Assembly (NCBI GenBank): GCA_019115455.1
Contig: DXDN01000005.1
Span: 1 to 64,000 of the forward strand
Reading direction: 5' to 3'
Length of the DNA stretch: 64,000 nucleotides
Origin: Candidatus Eubacterium faecigallinarum
GTDB lineage: Bacteria > Bacillota > Clostridia > Oscillospirales > Acutalibacteraceae
Numbering within the stretch: the first letter of the stretch is position 1; every line of letters starts with the position of its first letter. Below are positions 56,412-64,000 of the stretch, one piece after another. Under the pieces are notes generated by a model. The model was given only the letters and a program-made list of their open reading frames with translations, was not told where the DNA came from and did no database searches. The position numbers and the translations under genes are program-made.

Positions 56412-59048
56412 ATGGGAAACAAATCAACTAAACTGTCGCCGATGATGGTGCAGTATTTTCAAATTAAGGCTCAGTATGAGGACGCCATTCTTTTCTTCCG
56501 CCTTGGTGATTTTTATGAGATGTTTTTTGAGGACGCAAAAATTGCGTCCCAGGAACTTGACCTGGTTCTGACAGGGCGTGACTGCGGTCAGGAGGAAAGG
56601 GCTCCTATGTGCGGAGTGCCGTTTCACAGCGCCGACAGTTATATCGCCAAGCTGGTATCACGCGGCTACAAAGTGGCTATCTGCGAGCAGATGGAGGACC
56701 CTGCAACGGTCAAGGGGCTGGTAAAAAGAGATGTCATAAGAATCATCACTCCCGGAACTGTTATCGAAAGCAATATGCTCGACGACGGCTCAAACAACTA
56801 TCTGTGCGCCGTATTTACAGGCGACAAAGACACGGGCGTATGTTTTGCCGATGTGTCAACAGGCGAGTTTCACATTACCGTTCTTGACGGCGACGATGTG
56901 GAAAACAAGCTTGTAAACCAGCTTTCAACATATGCGCCCAGGGAACTTATCGTCAATTCAAAAACTCTCGACTTCAAACAGATTGAGAGGTTTGCCAAGA
57001 AACTCAGCGCAAGCGTGGAAGTTCTCGATGATGACAAATTTGATTTTGAAAACGCTACATCGCTGATAATTGAGACCCTTAAAAAAGAAGAGATATCCTC
57101 CCTTGGCATAGGTCACAGCAAATCGGCGGTGAGTGCTCTTGGAGCGGTAATCGGATACTTGAGAGAAACTCAGAAGAAAAATGAGATTGAAACCCCGTCC
57201 GAAATTGATTTTTATGACGAGGAGCAGTACATGAGCCTTGACATAAGCGCAAGAAGGAACCTTGAGCTTACCAAATCAATGATGACAGGCGACAAGAAGC
57301 ATTCGCTTTTGTGGGTAATAGACAAAACAAAGACGGCTATGGGCAAGCGCATGATTAAATCGTGGCTTGAACGTCCGCTGATGTCAATTCCCAAAATTGT
57401 AAAAAGGCAGAATGCTGTGGGCGAACTTGCCGATAATCCGAAAATGAGGGACAGCGTGCGTGAATGCCTTGTGGGAATCAACGATATAGAAAGGCTTATG
57501 ACGCGCATAGTTTACGGCACAGCCAATGCCAAAGAGCTTAAATCACTTCAGTACACTATCGAAAAGCTGCCGCTGGTTAAAAACGCCTTGAGCGAAGCGT
57601 CGTCAGCACTGCTTAAAGATATATTCGGCGGAATCGACCTTCTTGAAGATGTGAAGAGTTTGATTGACAAGGCTATTGTTGACGAGCCTCCGTTTTCCGT
57701 GCGTGAGGGCGGACTTATCAAGAGCGGCTACAACAGCGAGATTGACGAGCTTAAGTCAATTATGACCGACGGCGCAGGAGTTATTGCCTCAATTGAGAGC
57801 GAGCAGAGGGAGCTGACAGGTATCCCGAAGCTTAAAGTGGGTTATAACCGTGTGTTCGGTTATTATATTGAGGTGTCAAATTCTTATAAAGATATGGTGC
57901 CCGATACATATGTAAGAAAACAGACGCTCACTAACTGTGAGAGATATATCACCCAGGAGCTTAAGGAGCTTGAGGGCAGAATAATCGGAGCCAAGGACAG
58001 GAGCGTTGCCTTGGAGTATGAGGTGTTTTCCGGCGTTCGCAATACCGTGGCGCAGGAGGTAGAACGCTTGCAGCAGACAGCAAAAAAACTTGCTTCGCTG
58101 GATGTGCTCGCTTCGTTGGCGGAGGTTGCTGTCAGCAACAATTACGTTTGCCCGGTGATTTCAAATGACGGAAAGATAGAGATAAAGGACGGCAGGCATC
58201 CCGTCGTTGAAGCGCTGCTGGAGGATGCGCCCTTTGTGCCTAACGATACCGTGCTTGACAGGGACGACAACAGATGCGCTATTATAACCGGTCCGAATAT
58301 GGCTGGTAAATCAACTTATATGCGCCAGATTGCTCTGATAACTTTGCTGGCTCAGATAGGCTCGTTCGTTCCGGCAAAAAGTGCAAAAATCGGCATAGTT
58401 GACGCTATCTTCACACGTGTAGGCGCCAGCGATGATTTGGCAACAGGTCAGTCCACCTTTATGGTAGAAATGAATGAGGTTGCCGCTATTCTTAAAAACG
58501 CAACCCCGGCGTCGCTGATAATCCTTGACGAGATAGGCAGAGGCACTTCCACCTTTGACGGAATGAGTATTGCAAGAGCGGTGCTTGAATTCGTCTGCAA
58601 GAAGAAAACGCTGGGTGCGAAGACCTTATTCGCAACCCACTATCACGAGCTTACGGCAATGGAGGGGCTCATCGACGGAGTTAAAAACTACTCCATAGCG
58701 GTTAAAAAACGCGGCGACGACATAACCTTCCTCAGAAGAATCGTTGTGGGCGGCGCAGACCAGAGCTTCGGTATTGAGGTTGCCAAGCTTGCAGGTGTTC
58801 CCGACAGCGTGGTAAAAAGAGCAAAGGTCATCCTCAGAGAACTGGAGGCAAATGCCGTAAAGATTGAGTTTAAAGCCGACGACAGCGTTATAGAAGAGGA
58901 TGAAAACGATATTCAGTATAATTTTACAGCCAACGGCAGACAGGAGATTTTTGAAATCCTTAAAGCGCTGGATGTGAACACAATTACGCCTATAGAGGCG
59001 ATGCAAACACTTTATGACCTAAAAAAGAAAGCCCAGGAGCTTTCCTGA
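56412..59048 (+). CDS. mutS: DNA mismatch repair protein MutS
   Basis: SPMMVQYFQIKAQYEDAILFFRLGDFYEMF; TGPNMAGKSTYMRQ; DEIGRGTSTFDG. Confidence 0.98.
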   Translation: MGNKSTKLSPMMVQYFQIKAQYEDAILFFRLGDFYEMFFEDAKIASQELDLVLTGRDCGQEERAPMCGVPFHSADSYIAKLVSRGYKVAICEQMEDPATVKGLVKRDVIRIITPGTVIESNMLDDGSNNYLCAVFTGDKDTGVCFADVSTGEFHITVLDGDDVENKLVNQLSTYAPRELIVNSKTLDFKQIERFAKKLSASVEVLDDDKFDFENATSLIIETLKKEEISSLGIGHSKSAVSALGAVIGYLRETQKKNEIETPSEIDFYDEEQYMSLDISARRNLELTKSMMTGDKKHSLLWVIDKTKTAMGKRMIKSWLERPLMSIPKIVKRQNAVGELADNPKMRDSVRECLVGINDIERLMTRIVYGTANAKELKSLQYTIEKLPLVKNALSEASSALLKDIFGGIDLLEDVKSLIDKAIVDEPPFSVREGGLIKSGYNSEIDELKSIMTDGAGVIASIESEQRELTGIPKLKVGYNRVFGYYIEVSNSYKDMVPDTYVRKQTLTNCERYITQELKELEGRIIGAKDRSVALEYEVFSGVRNTVAQEVERLQQTAKKLASLDVLASLAEVAVSNNYVCPVISNDGKIEIKDGRHPVVEALLEDAPFVPNDTVLDRDDNRCAIITGPNMAGKSTYMRQIALITLLAQIGSFVPAKSAKIGIVDAIFTRVGASDDLATGQSTFMVEMNEVAAILKNATPASLIILDEIGRGTSTFDGMSIARAVLEFVCKKKTLGAKTLFATHYHELTAMEGLIDGVKNYSIAVKKRGDDITFLRRIVVGGADQSFGIEVAKLAGVPDSVVKRAKVILRELEANAVKIEFKADDSVIEEDENDIQYNFTANGRQEIFEILKALDVNTITPIEAMQTLYDLKKKAQELS

Positions 59049-59081
59049 TAAATAAAAAATTAATTGAAAGGGGGCGTTCCC

Positions 59082-60998
59082 GTGCCGAAAATTAATATTT
59101 TGCCAAAAGAAGTATACAGCCTGATAGCTGCCGGAGAGGTGGTGGAGCGTCCGTCCTCAATCGTCAAGGAAATGATTGAAAATTCCGTTGACGCAAAGGC
59201 TGAGAATATAACCGTTGAAATAAAAAACGGCGGTTCTACTTACATACGTATTACAGACGATGGCTGCGGCATAGAGAGAGATCAGGTAAAAAAGGTCTTT
59301 ATTTCCCACGCCACCAGCAAAATTTCTGATAAAGACGACTTGAATTCAATATCGACCCTGGGATTCAGGGGAGAGGCAATGGCGTCTATCAGCGCCGTTG
59401 CTAAAGTTGAACTGCTTACAAAGGCGGAGAACGAAAGTATCGGCACGAGATACGAAATTGCCGGAGGGGAAGAGATATCCTTTGACGACGCAGGATGTCC
59501 CAAGGGAACTACGATTGTGGTGCGTGATATATTTTATAACACTCCCGCCAGAATGAAGTTCCTGAAAAAAGATGTTACCGAGGGCAACGCAGTAGCAGGA
59601 ATTGTTGACAGAATGGCAATTTCACACCCTGAAATTTCTTTCAGATTTATCCGTGACGGCAAGCAGACGCTGATTACGTCGGGTAATGGCGATCTTTTGT
59701 CAACCATATATTCCGTTTTCGGCAAAGATGTCAGCGAGGGAATGATACCAGTTGATTACAGCTACGAAAATATGCGCATTAAGGGCTATGTCTCACGGCC
59801 CACAGCTTCCAGAAAAAGCAGAGCCATGCAGTTTTTCTTTATAAACGGCAGGCTTGTTAAATGCCAGACGGCAATGGCGGCGCTGGAGCAGGCGTATAAA
59901 AATTCAATTATGGTGGGCAGATTCCCCATGTGCGTGCTTGACATAAGCATCAATCCGTCTTTGGTGGATGTCAATGTTCACCCTGCGAAGATAGAAGTCC
60001 GTTTTGCCAATGAAAAACCTATATTTGATTTGATATATTACGGCGTGAAATCCACAGTGGATTCCGACCGCTCGGTTAAGGAAGCGGACTTTTCACCGAA
60101 AGCGGAGCAGGTGTACAATTTAAGCGGCAAAAATTATTCCGCAAAAATTGATTATTTTAAAAAGAAAGACGACGCACCCGTTCAGCAGGTGTTCAAGCTT
60201 CGTCCTGACAAAAATTTCTGGCAGATAAATTCACCCAAGATTGATTTTTCGTCAGACAGGGCGGAAAAAGAGGACAGCCCTGAACCGTTAGCAATTGACG
60301 AAACTCCTGATAAATCAGATGATTTAATGCAGGCTCAGATATTGACAGAAAAGCCAGATACAAAACCGATTGCAGAAAATGAAAAGCCTGATTCCCAAAT
60401 CGCCGAAAGCGTTACGGCTGATGAGGGCGGCGATGTTTCATTCAGGCTTATCGGCGAAGCCTTTAAGACATATATAATTGCTGAGATTGACAATGAGCTT
60501 TATTTTATAGACAAGCACGCTGCTCACGAGCGCATGAACTACGAAAAATTTGTGTCGCAGAGCACCGTTGAGGTGCAGATGCTCCTCACTCCCGCAACTG
60601 TCAATCTCTCTAAAGATGAGTTTGATGTTATCACAGAAAACGCAGAACTTCTCAAGCAGTGCGGATTTGAAACCGAACCCTTCGGCGAAAGTACCATAGC
60701 CGTGCGCGCGGTTCCCTCACTGGCTGCCGACAGCGATATTGCGGATATGATTACTGAAATAGCACGCAAGCTTTTGGAGCACAGGACAGATATTACACCA
60801 GATAAAATTGACTGGATATACCATTCTGCTTCGTGCCGTGCCGCAGTAAAGGGCGGCGACAATACGACCCCACAGGAGCAGGAGCTGTTTTTAAAAAGAT
60901 TGTTTTCAATGCCGCAGATTCGCTATTGCCCCCACGGCAGACCTGTGTTTATAAAAATATCCAGATATGATATTGAAAAACAGTTTTCAAGAGTGTAA
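59082..60998 (+). CDS. mutL: DNA mismatch repair protein MutL
   Basis: IAAGEVVERPSSIVKEMIENSVDA; TLGFRGEAMASIS; GTG start after GGGGG. Confidence 0.96.
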   Translation: MPKINILPKEVYSLIAAGEVVERPSSIVKEMIENSVDAKAENITVEIKNGGSTYIRITDDGCGIERDQVKKVFISHATSKISDKDDLNSISTLGFRGEAMASISAVAKVELLTKAENESIGTRYEIAGGEEISFDDAGCPKGTTIVVRDIFYNTPARMKFLKKDVTEGNAVAGIVDRMAISHPEISFRFIRDGKQTLITSGNGDLLSTIYSVFGKDVSEGMIPVDYSYENMRIKGYVSRPTASRKSRAMQFFFINGRLVKCQTAMAALEQAYKNSIMVGRFPMCVLDISINPSLVDVNVHPAKIEVRFANEKPIFDLIYYGVKSTVDSDRSVKEADFSPKAEQVYNLSGKNYSAKIDYFKKKDDAPVQQVFKLRPDKNFWQINSPKIDFSSDRAEKEDSPEPLAIDETPDKSDDLMQAQILTEKPDTKPIAENEKPDSQIAESVTADEGGDVSFRLIGEAFKTYIIAEIDNELYFIDKHAAHERMNYEKFVSQSTVEVQMLLTPATVNLSKDEFDVITENAELLKQCGFETEPFGESTIAVRAVPSLAADSDIADMITEIARKLLEHRTDITPDKIDWIYHSASCRAAVKGGDNTTPQEQELFLKRLFSMPQIRYCPHGRPVFIKISRYDIEKQFSRV

Positions 60999-61004
60999 AG
61001 CGAT

Positions 61005-61946
61005 ATGAAAAAGAAAATCATAGTTGTTGCAGGTCCGACAGCGTCAGGCAAAACTGCCCTGGGGATAAAAATAGCCCTGGCAGTAAACGGAGAGATAATC
61101 TCCGCCGATTCTATGCAGGTATATAAGAATATGCCTGTGGCAACCGCCGCCCCCACCTCTGAGGAAAAGGCTCAGGCAAAGCATCACCTGGTGGAATTTC
61201 TTGAGCCGCAGGAAAGATTTTCGGTGGCGGCTTGGTGCTCGCTGGCAAGGCAGAAGATTGACGAAATAATTTCCCAAGGCAAGATCCCGGTGATTGTCGG
61301 CGGCACAGGACTTTTTATCGACAGCCTTGTTGACAATATCATTTTCAGCGAGGGACAGACGGATTTTGAACTGAGAAACCGTCTGATGAACAGGGACTGC
61401 GATGATTTATATAACGAGCTGGCGCAGGTTGACCCCCAGTCGGCAAAGGAGATACATAAGAACAACAAAAAAAGAGTTGTCAGGGCGCTTGAACTTTATT
61501 ATTCGGGAGTAAGCAAAACTCAGCAGAATATAGATTCACGCCGTGAAGAATCGCCTTATGAAGTTCTCTATTTTGTCATTGAGTATGAAAACCGAAATAT
61601 TCTTTATGACAGGATAAATTCACGGGTGGACAAGATGATGGAGCAGGGGCTTCTTGACGAGGCTCGAAGGAACCTGAACATAAGCGCTGAAACCGCCGCT
61701 CAGGCAATCGGGCATAAGGAACTGGCGGCGTATCTGAACGGAGATTGTCCGCTGGAAGAAGCTGTTGAAAATTTAAAACGAAAAACAAGAAATTATGCCA
61801 AGCGGCAGATAACATGGTTTAAGCGGCGCAAGGATGCAGTTATCCTGAGACCGGACGCCGACGGAATTGATAACACAGTAAAAAAGGCAGTCGCCTGTTG
61901 TGAGGATTTTACAAATGGGAAAAACGAAGGAAAGCAAAGTGAATAA
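61005..61946 (+). CDS. miaA: tRNA dimethylallyltransferase
   Basis: VVAGPTASGKTALGIKIA; ISADSMQVYKNMPVATAAP. Confidence 0.96.
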   Translation: MKKKIIVVAGPTASGKTALGIKIALAVNGEIISADSMQVYKNMPVATAAPTSEEKAQAKHHLVEFLEPQERFSVAAWCSLARQKIDEIISQGKIPVIVGGTGLFIDSLVDNIIFSEGQTDFELRNRLMNRDCDDLYNELAQVDPQSAKEIHKNNKKRVVRALELYYSGVSKTQQNIDSRREESPYEVLYFVIEYENRNILYDRINSRVDKMMEQGLLDEARRNLNISAETAAQAIGHKELAAYLNGDCPLEEAVENLKRKTRNYAKRQITWFKRRKDAVILRPDADGIDNTVKKAVACCEDFTNGKNEGKQSE

Positions 61947-63180
61947 AACCTCAAAAAAAATACCCGGCGACATAGTTGCTATTATATTGGTCCTGGCGCT
62001 GATAGGTGCTTACATATTTTACGGCTGTTACAGCGCTCTTAATGTTGACGTTGAGACGATTACGGCGGTTAAATCCACCGTTTATGAAACTATTGATGCT
62101 CAGGCGCTGGTGATTAGGGACGAGCATACTGTCAGCGGAAGTTCCAGCGGAGTTACCGTGGCGAGCGTGAATAACGGAGAGAAGGTCAAGGCAGGAGGCA
62201 ATATAGCAATGGTCTTTTCCTCCGAGGAAGATGCAACGAAGTATTCTTCAGCTCAGGAGCTTCAGAGTCAGCTGAGCTATTATGAAGAGCTTGAAACTCA
62301 GGCATCAGGAACGGTTACGGATGTTGAACAGATAGACAGCGACATACTCAGCGATGTGAATAGCTATATAAGAGCTGTTGGCAACGGCAGGTACGATTCC
62401 CTTTTGGAATATTCCGATGATCTGAACGAAAGGTTCATTAGACGACAGCTGACAATCGGTGAAAAAATTGATTTTTCCCAGGTTAAGTCGGATATTAAAA
62501 ACCAGCTTGATGAGATAAATGTCAGCACCTGCAGCCCTGTTGATTATCTTACGACTGAGGAGTCGGGAATATTTTCGTCATATACCGACGGCTTTGAATC
62601 AATAGTCGATTATTCCAAGGCGACTGAGATTGACGCGGCTACACTTAAAAGCTGTATCGAAAAAGTGTCAGCGTCAGAAAATGACAGCAGCAGCTTCGGA
62701 AAGCTGATAACCAGTTATGAATGGTATTTTTGCTGTGTTGTTCCCTCAAAAGATACTGTGAAAATCAGTGACGGCGATACCCTTAACGTAACGCTTAAAT
62801 CCAGTGATGACATATTAAAATGTCAGGTGATAAGCGGAGCGGACCCTGATTTGAACACAGAAGAGACAGTGCTTGTGCTCAGATGCTCGGATATGAACAG
62901 CAGGATAGCTTCAATGAGACTTGAGGATATAGAGATCAGATACAGCGAGTATGAGGGATTCAAGATTCCTGCCTCCGCCGTTCATGTGGATGATAACGGC
63001 GAAAAATTTGTATACGCTTTGATTTCAAATACCGTGGAGAAACGAAGCGGCGAGATAATATATTCAACAAAGGATTACGTGGTTTTCGGCTATGATGCTC
63101 AAAACAGCGATTCAATACGCTACTATGACCAGATTATAACGAAAGGAACTGATTTGCATGACGGAAAAGTTTACAGTTGA
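61915..63180 (+). CDS. HlyD-like membrane-fusion/efflux periplasmic adaptor-like protein
   Basis: Single N-terminal TM; GVTVASVNNGEKVKAGGNIAMVFSSEED biotinyl-lipoyl-like motif. Confidence 0.75.
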   Translation: MGKTKESKVNKTSKKIPGDIVAIILVLALIGAYIFYGCYSALNVDVETITAVKSTVYETIDAQALVIRDEHTVSGSSSGVTVASVNNGEKVKAGGNIAMVFSSEEDATKYSSAQELQSQLSYYEELETQASGTVTDVEQIDSDILSDVNSYIRAVGNGRYDSLLEYSDDLNERFIRRQLTIGEKIDFSQVKSDIKNQLDEINVSTCSPVDYLTTEESGIFSSYTDGFESIVDYSKATEIDAATLKSCIEKVSASENDSSSFGKLITSYEWYFCCVVPSKDTVKISDGDTLNVTLKSSDDILKCQVISGADPDLNTEETVLVLRCSDMNSRIASMRLEDIEIRYSEYEGFKIPASAVHVDDNGEKFVYALISNTVEKRSGEIIYSTKDYVVFGYDAQNSDSIRYYDQIITKGTDLHDGKVYS

Positions 63181-63889
63181 TGAAAACAGGCTTAAAGCAG
63201 TTGAGGACAATTATAAATCCGTAAAATCAAGGGTTGAGGAAGCCGCCCTGAAGGCAGGCAGAAATCCGGCGGACGTAAGACTGATGGCAGTTACAAAGAC
63301 TGTTGAAAGCGTTTATATCAACAAAGTGCTGGATCTCGGAGCGGACCTGATAGGTGAAAACAGGGTGCAGGAATACCTCGGCAAGAAGGATGAGCTTCAT
63401 CTTGATAATGTTGAAAAGCACCTTATCGGTCACTTGCAGACAAATAAAGTAAAGCAGATTGTCGGTGAAGTAGATATGATAGAATCTGTGGATTCTGTAA
63501 AGCTTGCCACCGAGATAAACAGAGTGTCCAAAAACAAAGGACTTGTAACCAACATTCTCGTTGAGGTAAATGTCGGAAAGGAAGATTCCAAAAGCGGTAT
63601 TTATATTGAGCAGCTCGAGGAACTTTTGAACGAAATTGCCCTCATGAGCAATATAAAAGTCAAGGGACTTATGACTATTCCGCCGATTTGCGACAGCGAA
63701 AAGGAAGTATCGCAATATTTCAGCACAATGTATCAATCTTTCATTGACATTAGGGATAAAAAAATAGATAATATAGATATGGAAATTTTGTCTATGGGCA
63801 TGAGCGGCGATTTTGAAGCTGCTATTGCCAACGGCTCAAATATAGTGCGAGTCGGTTCGTCAATTTTCGGCGCAAGAAAATATTTTTAG
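63158..63889 (+). CDS. YggS-family pyridoxal phosphate homeostasis protein
   Basis: RLMAVTKTVESVYINKVLDLGADLIGENRVQEYLGK; HLIGHLQTNKVKQI; LSMGMSGDFEAAIANGSNIVRVGSSIFG. Confidence 0.95.
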   Translation: MTEKFTVDENRLKAVEDNYKSVKSRVEEAALKAGRNPADVRLMAVTKTVESVYINKVLDLGADLIGENRVQEYLGKKDELHLDNVEKHLIGHLQTNKVKQIVGEVDMIESVDSVKLATEINRVSKNKGLVTNILVEVNVGKEDSKSGIYIEQLEELLNEIALMSNIKVKGLMTIPPICDSEKEVSQYFSTMYQSFIDIRDKKIDNIDMEILSMGMSGDFEAAIANGSNIVRVGSSIFGARKYF

Positions 63890-63917
63890 TTGATTCAGTT
63901 TTGTAAGGAGAGGGAAT

Positions 63918-64000
63918 ATGAGCATATTCGATAAAATCAAGGATATTGTTTCCGACAGTGATGATGACGATTTTGACGATTTCTATGATGAAAGCGGCAA
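63918..64000 (+). CDS. sepF: Cell division protein SepF, truncated by window end
   Basis: AAGGAGAGGGAAT-ATG; MSIFDKIKDIVSDSDDDDFDDFYDESG; immediately downstream of yggS. Confidence 0.8.
   Translation, partial: MSIFDKIKDIVSDSDDDDFDDFYDESG

Noticed and set aside
1-64000. CRISPR arrays, tRNA/rRNA genes, restriction or toxin-antitoxin systems
   Set aside because: No regular repeat-spacer pattern, no cloverleaf or rRNA signature, and no diagnostic protein motifs seen; a tRNAscan/Infernal run would be needed to be certain.

Overview
A 64-kb chromosomal window, probably from a gut-type Clostridia/Ruminococcaceae-like Firmicute (inferred from gene content and style, not proven). It starts inside the end of an integrative mobile element (about 1-5.1 kb: Mob/Pre-type relaxase, CHC2 primase, VapE-like helicase, excisionase, Tn916-type tyrosine integrase). 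The rest is core genome: a ten-gene minus-strand Ech-type [NiFe] hydrogenase plus hypFCDE cluster; a polysaccharide deacetylase; a polar amino acid ABC transporter; iolB; KtrA/KtrB; a CapD-like epimerase; a CHAP amidase; luxS; ilvE; argGH; a 1613-aa secreted protein; a tyrA-aroB-aroA-aroC-pheA operon; galK; a lipid kinase; a clan-A-like glycosidase; a Cys-rich protein; malQ; and miaB-ylbF-mutS-mutL-miaA-hlyD-like-yggS-sepF. Best leads: (1) an amino-acid substrate-binding protein whose usual C-terminal segment sits at its N-terminus (apparent natural circular permutation); (2) an unlisted 48-codon ORF directly behind the giant secreted protein, whose roughly 150-nt leader looks structured, with a pseudoknot and alternative pairings; (3) an iteron-like array of TTCGTTGCCGG repeats flanking an AT-rich segment next to the vapE-like gene (putative element origin); (4) a four-cluster EchF and an EchE that ends exactly at its metal-binding motif, with no hypA, hypB or protease gene in the cluster; (5) a Cys-rich protein whose Shine-Dalgarno is buried in a long inverted repeat. 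No tRNA, rRNA or CRISPR was recognised.
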